From an uncultured Duganella sp. (GTDB taxonomy: Bacteria > Pseudomonadota > Gammaproteobacteria > Burkholderiales > Burkholderiaceae), in assembly GCA_946482335.1 (NCBI GenBank), contig CAMLRG010000014.1:1-46106 (forward strand): DNA of 46,106 bases. The letters are read 5' to 3'. The notes under the pieces were generated by a model. The model searched no databases. It saw only the letters and a program-made list of their open reading frames with translations, and was not told the origin of the DNA. Made by a program: the position numbers and the translations under genes. This document shows, piece after piece, positions 24,054-32,058 of the stretch; the stretch's first letter is position 1, and the number at the start of each line of letters is the position of its first letter.

Positions 24054-24749
24054 ATGATCCGCTCCCCAGAACAAGTGGCCGTCGACGCGGCCATCACCTC
24101 GCGCCGCTCGATCCGCGCCTTCCTGCCGACCCCGGTGCCGCGCGAAGACATCGAAGCGGTGCTGGAAGTTGCTTCGCGCGCGCCGTCGGGCACCAACACC
24201 CAGCCCTGGAAAGTCTACGTACTGACCGGCGCCATGAAGGAAGCCTTGTCCGCCAAGATCCTGGCCGCCTATGCCGACCCGGAGCAAAACCAGCTGCACA
24301 CCGAGGAATACGCTTACTATCCGCGCGAGTGGGTTTCGCCCTACATCGACCGCCGCCGCAAGGTGGGCTGGGACCTGTATGCGCTGCTGGGCCTGACCCG
24401 CGAGAACAAGGCCGGCATGGCGGCACAGCATGGCCGCAATTTCGCCTTCTTCGATGCGCCGGTTGGCATGATCTTCACCATCGACCGCATCATGGAGCAG
24501 GGTTCCTGGCTCGATTACGGGATGTTCTTGCAGAACATCATGGTCGCGGCGCGCGGCCGCGGCCTCGATACCTGTCCGCAGGCCGCCTTCACCCAGTACC
24601 ACCGCATCATCAGCGAAGTGCTGGGCCTGCCAGCCAGTGAAACTGTTGTATGCGGGATGTCGCTTGGTTTCGCGGATCATGGCAAAATTGAAAACACGCT
24701 GGTCACTGAGCGTGAACCGATTGCCAGATTTGTTAAATTTATGGAGTGA
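24054..24749 (+). CDS. Nitroreductase-family FMN oxidoreductase
   Basis: 231 aa. The N-terminal motif RRSIRAFLPTPVPREDIEAVLE and the FMN-site RAPSGTNTQPW identify the nitroreductase fold. The C-terminal half has GLDTCPQAAFTQYHRIISEVLGLP and ETVVCGMSLGFAD, as in PnbA/NfnB-type enzymes. It is expected to be a homodimeric, FMN-dependent, NAD(P)H-using enzyme that reduces nitroaromatics or quinones; the natural substrate is unknown. It starts 7 nt after the EamA stop, so the two are probably co-transcribed. Confidence 0.92.
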   Translation: MIRSPEQVAVDAAITSRRSIRAFLPTPVPREDIEAVLEVASRAPSGTNTQPWKVYVLTGAMKEALSAKILAAYADPEQNQLHTEEYAYYPREWVSPYIDRRRKVGWDLYALLGLTRENKAGMAAQHGRNFAFFDAPVGMIFTIDRIMEQGSWLDYGMFLQNIMVAARGRGLDTCPQAAFTQYHRIISEVLGLPASETVVCGMSLGFADHGKIENTLVTEREPIARFVKFME

Positions 24750-24823
24750 ACAAGCTTCCGTTGCAGCTGCACGTCACTATGGAAAATGTGTATTGTACGG
24801 CTGAAAACATTGGTGCAGAAAAG

Positions 24824-24862
24824 TCTGATTTCACTTGCGCAGGAATCTGATTTTGCTACACT
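24824..24862 (+). promoter_or_regulatory. Promoter with TCTGATTT direct repeat upstream of pbpG
   Basis: TCTGATTT occurs at 24824-24831 and 24846-24853, 22 nt apart (about two helical turns). A possible -35 TTGCGC (24835-24840) and -10 TACACT (24857-24862) with a 16-nt spacer interleave with it. Direct repeats with this phasing are typical of OmpR/PhoB-type regulators; the regulator is not known. Confidence 0.4.
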
Positions 24863-24902
24863 GCAACTGGCGATTTTGCTGCTTCACACCGGGGAATGAC
24901 GA

Positions 24903-25949
24903 ATGAACAAACTTGCTGTCAGCCTGCTTGCATCCTTGCTTTGCGCATCGGTTTCCATTGGTTCTGCGCAGGCGGCCGTCAAGAAAGCTGGCACCCGCTA
25001 TGCCGCCCCGGCGTCCAAGGCGCAAGTGGTCAAGCGCACGGTCAAGGTGCGCGGCAAGAGCAAGGTGGTGTACGCACGCGTCACCAAGGCCAATTACGTC
25101 GGCCGTCCGACGGTGGGCGACCTGGCCGGCCTGAACCTGGTGCGCGATCCCCTCGACCTGAAATCCAATGTGGCCCTGGTGGTGGACCAGGCCAATTCCG
25201 AAGTCCTGTTCGAAAAGAATGCCGGTGTGGCGCTGCCGATCGCATCGATCACCAAGATGATGACCAGCCTGGTGGTGGTGGAAGCCGGCCAGGACCTGGA
25301 TGAAGTGCTGGCCGTCACCGATGAAGATGTCGACCGCGAAAAATTCAGTTCCTCGCGCCTGAAGGTGGGCGACCGCCTGACGCGCCGCGACATGCTGCAC
25401 ATTGCCCTGATGAGTTCGGAAAACCGCGCCGCGTCGGCGCTGGGTCGCAACTATCCGGGCGGCTTGCCGGCCTTCGTGTCGGCGATGAATGCCAAAGCCC
25501 AGTCCCTGGGCATGACCGACAGCCAGTTCGTCGATTCGAGCGGCTTGTCGAAGATGAATGTGGCGAGTGCCCGCGACCTGGCCAAGCTGGTCCAGGCCGC
25601 CTATGAACACCCGATCCTGCGCGAATTCTCCACCGATCCGAAAGCCCTGGTGGAAACCAGCGGACGCCCGCGCTGGTTCGGCACCACCAACCGCCTGGTG
25701 GCGCCCAACTCGGGCTGGGAAATCGGCTTGCAGAAGACTGGCTTCATCAACGAAGCCGGCCGTTGCCTGATCATGCAAGCCATGGTCGAGGGCCGCGCCG
25801 TGATCATGGTGCTGCTCGATGCCAAGGGCAGCGCCGCGCGCATCGCCGATGCCACCCGCATGAAAAACTGGCTGGCAGCCCTGAAGCCGACCTTCGGCGA
25901 CAACGTCAGCGGCGCCAGCGCTGGCGCCCAGGCTTATTCCGGGATGTAA
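24903..25949 (+). CDS. pbpG: D-alanyl-D-alanine endopeptidase, PBP7-type (S11 family)
   Basis: 348 aa. Residues 1-24 form a signal peptide (LAVSLLASLLCASVSIGSAQA). The penicillin-binding motifs are intact: SITK (115-118) with the nucleophile Ser115, SEN (172-174) and KTG (278-280). A basic linker precedes the catalytic domain. There is no C-terminal amphipathic anchor of the DacA/PBP5 kind, which favours the PBP7 class. It cleaves D-Ala-mDAP cross-links in periplasmic peptidoglycan. Its last 16 nt overlap the convergent iclR-type gene. Confidence 0.93.
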   Translation: MNKLAVSLLASLLCASVSIGSAQAAVKKAGTRYAAPASKAQVVKRTVKVRGKSKVVYARVTKANYVGRPTVGDLAGLNLVRDPLDLKSNVALVVDQANSEVLFEKNAGVALPIASITKMMTSLVVVEAGQDLDEVLAVTDEDVDREKFSSSRLKVGDRLTRRDMLHIALMSSENRAASALGRNYPGGLPAFVSAMNAKAQSLGMTDSQFVDSSGLSKMNVASARDLAKLVQAAYEHPILREFSTDPKALVETSGRPRWFGTTNRLVAPNSGWEIGLQKTGFINEAGRCLIMQAMVEGRAVIMVLLDAKGSAARIADATRMKNWLAALKPTFGDNVSGASAGAQAYSGM

Positions 25950-26719
25950 CCCAGGGTGGCGGAAATCTGGTTGGCAGTGTTGACCAGGTCTTCCAGCCAC
26001 TCTTCCTGCAGCCGGTCGGCCGGCGCGGAAATCGACAAGCCTGCCACCAGTTTGCCGGAATCGTCGCGGATGCCGGCCGCCATGCAGCGCACCCCCAATT
26101 CCAGTTCCTCATTGTCGCGCGCATAGCCGCGCGCGCGCACCAGGCTCAGCTCGCGTTCCAAGCGCGGCAGGTCGGTGATGGAATTCTTGTTGTGGCCCGC
26201 CAGCCCGGTGCGGGTGGCATAGGCGCGGATCGCCTTCGGTTCATCCACCGACAGGAACAGCTTGCCGGTCGAGGTAAGGTGCAGCGGGCCGCGGCCGCCG
26301 ATGGCGCGCACCACCTGCATGCCGGAGCGCTCGGAAAAGGCGCGGTCGATGTAGACGATCTCGTCGCCCTGGCGCACCGACAGGTTGATGGTCTGTTGCG
26401 TCTTCTTGTGCAATGCGCGCATGAAGTCCAGCGCGGCTTCGCGCACGGACAGGCGGCTTTTCACCACATTCCCCAGTTCCAGCAAACGCATGCCGAGGCG
26501 GTAAGTGCCGGGTTCGACCCGGTCGACAAAGCGCGTCAGGACCAGGTCGTTGAGGATGCGGTGCGCGGTGGACGGATGCAAGCCCGACACCTTGGACAAT
26601 TCCTTCAGGCTGACCGGATCGGGATATTTCGCCAGCGCGTCCAACAGGGCCGTCATACGGTCGATCACCTGAATCGTCGTCTTCGATTCCGGCGAGGGCA
26701 GGATTTCACTTTTCATCAT
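25934..26719 (-). CDS. IclR-family transcriptional regulator
   Basis: 261 aa. The N-terminal winged helix reads VIDRMTALLDALAKYPDPVSLKELSKVSGLHPSTAHRILNDL-like (about residues 18-60). The effector-binding domain follows, with LHLTSTGKLFLS, RARGYARDNEELELGVRCMAAGI and GKLVAGLSISAPADRL. Family knowledge: controls catabolic genes by binding small aromatic or organic acids. The target is not evident: its divergent neighbour is diacylglycerol kinase, and no catabolic operon is adjacent. There is no Shine-Dalgarno before the double ATG; TATAAA lies further upstream on this strand. Confidence 0.94.
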   Translation of the reverse strand: MMKSEILPSPESKTTIQVIDRMTALLDALAKYPDPVSLKELSKVSGLHPSTAHRILNDLVLTRFVDRVEPGTYRLGMRLLELGNVVKSRLSVREAALDFMRALHKKTQQTINLSVRQGDEIVYIDRAFSERSGMQVVRAIGGRGPLHLTSTGKLFLSVDEPKAIRAYATRTGLAGHNKNSITDLPRLERELSLVRARGYARDNEELELGVRCMAAGIRDDSGKLVAGLSISAPADRLQEEWLEDLVNTANQISATLGYIPE

Positions 26720-26789
26720 GCGGTTTGTGCAGTGCGGTATCAGCAGACTTATTTATACCATGATGTGAAAAAAATGGGAATTCTGTCGC

Positions 26790-26802
26790 TATAATCCGCC
26801 CC
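26790..26802 (+). promoter_or_regulatory. Consensus -10 box 7 nt before the dgkA ATG, predicting a leaderless mRNA
   Basis: TATAAT (26790-26795), full consensus, then CCGCCCC and the ATG at 26803. No Shine-Dalgarno is possible in this stretch. The -35 is weak (GTGAAA at 26765-26770 with a long 19-nt spacer). Confidence 0.55.
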
Positions 26803-27186
26803 ATGGAACCAACTAGCGAATTCAAAAGCAAGAGCGGCCTGAAGCGCATTTTTTCAGCCTTTTTCTATTCGATCGATGGCTTGAAGACCGCCATCCGCTC
26901 CGAGCACGCGTTCCGCCAGGAGCTGGCAGTGTTCGTGGCGGGCAGTATTGCGGCGCTGCTGCTGCCGGTGTCAGCCTTCCAGAAACTGGTGTTGATCGGC
27001 AGCATGGTGATCGTGCTGATCGTCGAGCTCATCAATTCCGCCATCGAGGCTGTGGTGGACCGCGTTTCGCTGGAACGCCACCCCCTGTCCAAGAATGCCA
27101 AGGACTTCGGTAGCGCTGCCGTCCTGCTGGCTTGCCTGCTGTCGGGCGCGACCTGGGTGGTCGTCCTGTTCAATCGCTTCTACTAA
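26803..27186 (+). CDS. dgkA: Diacylglycerol kinase (prokaryotic integral-membrane type)
   Basis: 127 aa, the usual length. Three membrane helices (LAVFVAGSIAALLLPVS; LVLIGSMVIVLIVELINSA; SAAVLLACLLSGATWVVVLF). The signature ELINSAIEAVVDR, followed by KDFGSAAV, contains the catalytic and Mg-ATP residues of DgkA. It phosphorylates diacylglycerol to phosphatidate, recycling lipid from membrane-derived oligosaccharide or LPS modification. Divergent from the IclR gene. Confidence 0.96.
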   Translation: MEPTSEFKSKSGLKRIFSAFFYSIDGLKTAIRSEHAFRQELAVFVAGSIAALLLPVSAFQKLVLIGSMVIVLIVELINSAIEAVVDRVSLERHPLSKNAKDFGSAAVLLACLLSGATWVVVLFNRFY

Positions 27187-27200
27187 TTACTTTCCTGTAT

Positions 27201-27223
27201 AACGAATAGCGAAAGTATTCGTT
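27201..27223. repeat. 8-bp inverted repeat between dgkA and sbp
   Basis: AACGAATA (27201-27208) and TATTCGTT (27216-27223) around GCGAAAG. It lies 14 nt past the dgkA stop and upstream of a TATATAA sequence. It is AT-rich with only a loose T-rich tail, so it may be a weak terminator of dgkA or an operator of the sulfate-binding protein gene. Confidence 0.5.
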
Positions 27224-27279
27224 CTTATTTATATAAGCGAGGGTTAATCTGGCTGCTCCAAACACAAAGGGGAACCCAG

Positions 27280-28293
27280 ATGCTGACCAAAAAACTGATC
27301 GCCGCCGCCTTGCTTGCCGGCGCTGCCGCGGCCCAGGCTGCCGACATAAGCCTGCTCAACGTCTCTTACGATCCGACCCGCGAGCTGTACCAGGATGTCA
27401 ACCAAGCCTTCGCCAAGGAGTGGAAGGCCAAGACCGGCGACAACGTCAAGATCAAGCAATCGCACGGCGGCTCCGGCAAGCAGGCGCGGGCCGTGATCGA
27501 CGGCCTGGAAGCCGACGTGGTGACCCTGGCCCTGGCTTACGACATCGACGCCATCGCCGAACGCGGCCTGGTAGCCAAGGATTGGCAGAAGCGCCTCGGC
27601 CATAACGCCGCCCCTTACAGCTCCACCATCGTGTTCCTGGTGCGCAAGGGCAACCCTAAGGGCATCAAGGATTGGAACGACCTGGTCAAGCCGGGCGTGG
27701 CGGTCATCACCCCGAATCCGAAAACTTCCGGCGGCGCCCGCTGGAACCACCTGGCCGCTTACGGCTACGCACTGCGCCAGCCGGGCGGCAGCGATGCCAC
27801 GGCGCGCGAATACCTGAAGAAGCTGTACAGGAACGTGCCCGTGCTCGATTCCGGCGCCCGCGGTGCCACCACCACCTTCGTCGAGCGCGGCATTGGCGAC
27901 GTGCTGATCGCATGGGAAAACGAAGCGCTGCTGGCGATCAAGGAGCTCGGCCCGGAAAAGGTGGAAATCGTGGCGCCGTCCTCTTCGATCCTGGCCGAAC
28001 CGCCGGTCGCCGTGGTCGACAAGGTGGTCGACAAGCGCGGCACGCGCAAGGTGGCCGAGGCTTACCTGCAATTCCTCTACACCGACCAGGCGCAAGCCAT
28101 CATCGCCAAGAACTATTACCGTCCCGGCGTGGAAAAGGAAGCCAGGAAGTTCGCTTCGCAGTTCCCCAACGTGAAGCTGTTCAAGATCACCGACGTGGCC
28201 GGCGACTGGACCACCGCGCAGAAGACGCATTTCGCCGACGGCGGGGTGTTCGACCAGATTTACCAGCCGGGCGCCAAGGTCGCCGGCCAATAA
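27280..28293 (+). CDS. sbp: Periplasmic sulfate-binding protein of the sulfate ABC transporter
   Basis: 337 aa with an N-terminal signal peptide ([15 protein letters not shown]) cut before ADISLLN. The anion-binding family signatures are present: [68 protein letters not shown] and IAWENEALL. It delivers sulfate (or thiosulfate) to CysTWA, encoded at 32.9-35.8 kb. AAGGGGAA precedes the start. It is separated from cysTWA by four genes, unlike in E. coli. Confidence 0.96.
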   Translation: MLTKKLIAAALLAGAAAAQAADISLLNVSYDPTRELYQDVNQAFAKEWKAKTGDNVKIKQSHGGSGKQARAVIDGLEADVVTLALAYDIDAIAERGLVAKDWQKRLGHNAAPYSSTIVFLVRKGNPKGIKDWNDLVKPGVAVITPNPKTSGGARWNHLAAYGYALRQPGGSDATAREYLKKLYRNVPVLDSGARGATTTFVERGIGDVLIAWENEALLAIKELGPEKVEIVAPSSSILAEPPVAVVDKVVDKRGTRKVAEAYLQFLYTDQAQAIIAKNYYRPGVEKEARKFASQFPNVKLFKITDVAGDWTTAQKTHFADGGVFDQIYQPGAKVAGQ

Positions 28294-28310
28294 CAGCGAG
28301 GGAGGGCGGT

Positions 28311-28940
28311 ATGGCGATCCACCATTTGAACGAATTCCGCGTGCTGGTCGCGCCCGGCCTGCACAACAGCGGCCCGGAGCACTGGCAGTCGCGCTGGCAG
28401 CGTCTTTACCCGCGCTTCGAGCGGGTAGAGCAGGAGCGCTGGAGCGACCCGGTGCTGCTGCGCTGGGCCGACCGCCTGGATGAAGTACTGGATGAGGACC
28501 GCCGTCCGACCCTGATCGTTGCGCACAGTTTCGGCTGCCTCACCACCGCATTAAGCCTGTCCCGTGCAACCTCCCCCCACGTGGCGGGTGTGCTGCTGGT
28601 GGGGCCTGCCGATCCCGACAAGTTCCAGGTCAGCGCCTTGCTGCCGCACGGCGAACTGCCTTGCCCATCCATCCTGGTGGCCAGCGCCAACGACCCGTGG
28701 ATGACGGCGCACAGCGCCGCAACCTGGGCGCGGCGCTGGGGCAGCGACTTCGTCAACGCCGGTGCTTTGGGCCACATCAACGCCGAATCGGGCCTGGGCG
28801 ACTGGCGCTTTGGCCAGCGCCTGCTGCAAGTGCTGGCGCGGCGCGCCCTGAACGAGCGCGCAGTCGGGCCAAGCGGGCTGCACTGGCGTGCACCCGCCCC
28901 GGCCCGCAGCGTTGGCGAGCGCTCAGTGCAAGTGTTCTGA
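28311..28940 (+). CDS. RBBP9/YdeN-family serine hydrolase
   Basis: 209 aa. It is a small alpha/beta hydrolase. The start resembles the family's 'PG...S....W' pattern (VAPGLHNSGPEHWQSRWQ). The nucleophile elbow is IVAHSFGCLT, the acid lies in ASANDPWM, and the histidine in GALGHINAESGLGDW. GGAGGG precedes the start. It is 17 nt downstream of sbp and probably in its operon, ending at a UUCG hairpin terminator. Family knowledge: substrates mostly unknown. Position next to sbp suggests a role when sulfur is scarce, but this is inference only. Its 3' end overlaps the convergent gene by 18 nt. Confidence 0.88.
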   Translation: MAIHHLNEFRVLVAPGLHNSGPEHWQSRWQRLYPRFERVEQERWSDPVLLRWADRLDEVLDEDRRPTLIVAHSFGCLTTALSLSRATSPHVAGVLLVGPADPDKFQVSALLPHGELPCPSILVASANDPWMTAHSAATWARRWGSDFVNAGALGHINAESGLGDWRFGQRLLQVLARRALNERAVGPSGLHWRAPAPARSVGERSVQVF

Positions 28941-29249
28941 GATGCGCCCTTCGGGGCGCTTTTTTTCTTTGAGCATTTCGCGCAGCGCCGCGATGTCATT
29001 GCGCGCGCAAACGATGCATTGGGGATTGTTCTTGCCGCCGGGCGGCGCGAACTCGACGGCGGCCAGGATGCTGGCCTGGATCGAGGCCAGCTTGTCGAAC
29101 GCTGCCAGGGGTAAGCCCGCATCTTCGAAATCGGCCATCAGCAGCTTGGCGGTGGTATAGACGGTCGCCTTTTCGAACTTGGTGTAGGCCTGCAAGGCCA
29201 TTTCCGTCAAGTCGCACAGGCGGTCGGTCAGCAACAGAGCATCAGTCAT
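28923..29249 (-). CDS. Small hypothetical protein with a CxxC pair
   Basis: 108 aa from the ATG at 29249 with AGGAAG 5 nt upstream. All helical by appearance: LLLTDRLCDLTEMALQAYTKFEKATVY, then ADFEDAGLPLAAFDKLASIQASILAAVEF. Near the end it has CIVCARNDIAALREML, a CxxC that could bind metal or be redox-active, followed by a charged tail. I do not recognise the family. Its last codons form, on the opposite strand, the terminator hairpin of the sbp-hydrolase transcript. Confidence 0.7.
   Translation of the reverse strand: MTDALLLTDRLCDLTEMALQAYTKFEKATVYTTAKLLMADFEDAGLPLAAFDKLASIQASILAAVEFAPPGGKNNPQCIVCARNDIAALREMLKEKKRPEGRISEHLH
28944..28966 (+). terminator. Intrinsic terminator with UUCG tetraloop after the sbp-hydrolase pair
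   Basis: Stem GCGCCC / GGGCGC with loop TTCG, followed by T7. It begins 4 nt after the hydrolase stop and lies inside the coding sequence of the convergent small gene. Confidence 0.9.
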
Positions 29250-29508
29250 CACACTTCCTCCCTTGAATCGCTTGCAAACAATGTAGCACTTCAAGGGACG
29301 CCCAGCCAGTGGCTTTTGCGCAAGATTTATGACGCAATGCAGCAGGGTACTGTATTTCCGATAGGAAATCACGCGAAAAGCGCAATATTGTTCGTCAATA
29401 CAACACTTGCACCAAAATGATGCGATAGAAATGAATTATTCCTTTGTGTGCCAAATCGTGCGCGTTAATATTTCCCCACTAACAACACTAGAGAGAGTAG
29501 ATTTACCG

Positions 29509-31920
29509 ATGAAACGCACCCTGATTGCCAGCGCCGTGATGCTGGCCCTGTCCCCGGCCTTTGCCCAGACCGCCAACCAGGCGGGTTCCGATGAGCAACA
29601 AACTGTTGTGGTGCTGGGTTCCCGTGCGACTGCCAAGACCGCCCTCGATACCGCCGCGCCGGTTGGCCTGATCAATTCGAAAGACTTGCAGACCGCCGGC
29701 CCGCTCGAGCTGGGCAAGCTGCTGCAAACCCTGGACCCATCCTTCAACTTTTCCACCACCTTCATCAGCGACGGCACCGACATCATCCGTCCAGCCACCC
29801 TGCGCTCGCTCGGCCCCGACCAGCTGCTGGTGCTGGTGAACGGCAAGCGCCGCCACCAGCAAGCGCTGGTGAACGTGCAGCAAACCATCGGCCGCGGCTC
29901 GGCCGGTACCGACATCAATGCCATCCCGCTGTCGGCCATCCACCATATCGAAGTGCTGCGCGACGGCGCGGCCGCCCAGTACGGTTCGGACGCGATCGCC
30001 GGCGTGATCAATATCGTGCTGAAGTCGAACGTGAACGAGACCACCCTCAGCGGCCAGGTCGGCACCACCAAGGAAGGCGACGGCGACATGGTCTCGGCCA
30101 GCGTCAACCATGGCTGGGCCCTGGGCGAGAATGGCGGCTTCATCAACCTGTCGGCCGAAGCCCGCAAGCGCGACGAAACCAACCGCGCCGGCCCCGACTC
30201 GCTGCGCGTCAACCCGCCGCGCGTGACCCAGCGCATCGGCGACAGCGATGCCAAGGATGCTTACCTGTGGTGGAACGCGGCCCTGCCGATCGACAAGTCC
30301 AGCGAGTTCTATGCTTTCGGCGGCTTCTCCAAGCGCAAGGGCGATTCGTCCGGCTTCTTCCGCTCCAAGGGCGATGGCCGCAATGTGCCGGCCGTGTATC
30401 CGGAAGGCTTCCTGCCGAATATCCGCACCACCGTGCGCGACGGCTCCTATGCCTTCGGCTACCGCCGCGACCTGCCGAACGACTGGAAAGCCGATATCAG
30501 CATCAACCATGGCATGAGCGAGCTCGATTTCAACGAGAAGCAGACCATCAACGTGTCCTACTGGTATGAGCCGAAACCGGGTGGCGGCATCTATGCCGAG
30601 TCGCCGTTCGAGGCCGACACCGGCAAGCTGAAATTCAACCAGACCACCTTCAACGCCGACATCAAGGGCCCGGTCAAGTTCGGCGACAAGGAAGTGTTCC
30701 TGGCCACCGGCTTCGAATACCGCCAGGACAATTACGAGATCGTCGCCGGCGATCCGGTGTCCTACCAGTATGGCCGTACCAACAACCCGGCCGTCGTGAT
30801 CAAGAACCAGAATGGCGGCGTGGCCGCATCGGGCACCCAGGGCTTCCCTGGCTACACCCCGGCTACCGCGGTGGACGAGGGCCGCCACAATATCGCCCTG
30901 TTCCTGGACGCCGAATACCGTCCGGTGCAGGACTTGCTGCTGGCCGGCGCCGTGCGCTATGAGAAGTATTCCGACTTCGGCAACACCACCACCGGCAAGC
31001 TGAGCGCGCGCTGGGACCCGACCAAACAGTTCGGCCTGCGCGGCAGCGTCTCGACCGGCTTCCGTGCGCCGGGCGTGCAGCAAAAGTTCTACAGCTCGGT
31101 TTCGACCAACCTGAACCAGGCCGGCGAACTGACCGAGACCCTGACCGCGCGTGAAGGCAGTGCCGTCACCACCGCCCTCGGCATCAAGCCGCTGAAGGAA
31201 GAAACTTCACGCAATGCCTCGATCGGCATGGTGCTGCGTCCGGCCAAGAATATGTCGCTGACGGCCGACCTGTACCAGATCAAGATCAAGGACCGCATCG
31301 TGTTCTCGAGCGAAATTTCGCCGGAAGCCGGCGGCGGCCCGATCGCCAACGTGCTCAATCCGCTGAAGGTAGGCCAGGCGCAGTTCTTCACCAACGCGGT
31401 CGACACCAAGACCCGCGGCCTGGACATCGTGGCCGACCATACCACGAAGTTCGACGCTTCCACCCTGGTGCTGTCCGGCCAGCTGGGCTTCAACAAGACT
31501 GAAGTGACCAAGCGCCATTCGCCGTCCAGCCTGCTGAGCGGCGAACAGCTGTTCAACCAGGCCCAGGTGACCCTGATCGAACGTGGCCAGCCGCGCAAGC
31601 ACCATGTGGTGGCGGCCGATTACACGGCCGGCAAGTGGAACGTGAATGCCCGCGCCAACTACTATGGCGAAGTGCAGGGTGAAGGCTTCAGCCCGCTGCA
31701 AACCTGGGCTGCCAAATGGATTGTCGATTCGAGCATCCGTTACAGCTTTGCCAAAAAGACCAGCGTGTCTTTCGGCGTCAACAACCTGTTCGACACCTAC
31801 CCGTCGGAATGGACCAATGGCGGCGACTTCCCGAAACTGGGCTTCAAGTACTGCTGGGAAACTTGCCCATTCGGCGTGAATGGCCGCTCGATGTACGTCA
31901 AGTTCGACACCGTGTTCTAA
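29509..31920 (+). CDS. TonB-dependent outer-membrane receptor
   Basis: 803 aa from the ATG at 29509. Signal peptide TLIASAVMLALSPAFAQ. The plug domain has TVVVLGSRATAKTALDTAAPV, LLVLVNGKRRHQQALVNVQ, and IEVLRDGAAAQYGSDAIAGVINIVLK. The barrel follows (IALFLDAEYRPVQDLLLAGAVRYE and many alternating strands), ending with the usual C-terminal Phe (KFDTVF). Two cysteines near the end (KYCWETCPFG) could form a disulfide. Family knowledge: energised by TonB-ExbBD, it imports siderophores, cobalamin, sugars or other ligands. Its place between sbp and cysTWA suggests a sulfur-containing ligand such as a sulfate ester or sulfonate; this is inference. Confidence 0.93.
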   Translation: MKRTLIASAVMLALSPAFAQTANQAGSDEQQTVVVLGSRATAKTALDTAAPVGLINSKDLQTAGPLELGKLLQTLDPSFNFSTTFISDGTDIIRPATLRSLGPDQLLVLVNGKRRHQQALVNVQQTIGRGSAGTDINAIPLSAIHHIEVLRDGAAAQYGSDAIAGVINIVLKSNVNETTLSGQVGTTKEGDGDMVSASVNHGWALGENGGFINLSAEARKRDETNRAGPDSLRVNPPRVTQRIGDSDAKDAYLWWNAALPIDKSSEFYAFGGFSKRKGDSSGFFRSKGDGRNVPAVYPEGFLPNIRTTVRDGSYAFGYRRDLPNDWKADISINHGMSELDFNEKQTINVSYWYEPKPGGGIYAESPFEADTGKLKFNQTTFNADIKGPVKFGDKEVFLATGFEYRQDNYEIVAGDPVSYQYGRTNNPAVVIKNQNGGVAASGTQGFPGYTPATAVDEGRHNIALFLDAEYRPVQDLLLAGAVRYEKYSDFGNTTTGKLSARWDPTKQFGLRGSVSTGFRAPGVQQKFYSSVSTNLNQAGELTETLTAREGSAVTTALGIKPLKEETSRNASIGMVLRPAKNMSLTADLYQIKIKDRIVFSSEISPEAGGGPIANVLNPLKVGQAQFFTNAVDTKTRGLDIVADHTTKFDASTLVLSGQLGFNKTEVTKRHSPSSLLSGEQLFNQAQVTLIERGQPRKHHVVAADYTAGKWNVNARANYYGEVQGEGFSPLQTWAAKWIVDSSIRYSFAKKTSVSFGVNNLFDTYPSEWTNGGDFPKLGFKYCWETCPFGVNGRSMYVKFDTVF

Positions 31921-31937
31921 GTTGCAAGCGTTGCAAG

Positions 31938-31964
31938 AAAGCGCCCTTCGGGGCGCTTTTTTCT
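31938..31964 (+). terminator. Intrinsic terminator of the TonB-dependent receptor gene
   Basis: Stem AAAGCGCCC / GGGCGCTTT with loop TTCG, then a T-rich tail. Its core (GCGCCCTTCGGGGCGC) is identical to the terminator at 28944-28959. Confidence 0.9.
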
Positions 31965-32058
31965 TTTAAACTCGATTTTGTTCATAAGCAAATAAGGACT
32001 TCGTTGTTGGGATTTCAAGCTGCCCCGGATACCCTAGCGGATCTTGGATGGGGGATGC

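Noticed and set aside
29503..31083. A 526-codon open frame antisense to the TonB receptor
   Set aside because: A shadow produced by high third-position GC. There is no ribosome-binding site or recognisable domain, and the sense strand encodes an intact receptor.
31921..31937. A short tandem repeat GTTGCAAGC/GTTGCAAG after the TonB receptor gene
   Set aside because: Only two short units next to a terminator; not enough to suggest a functional repeat.
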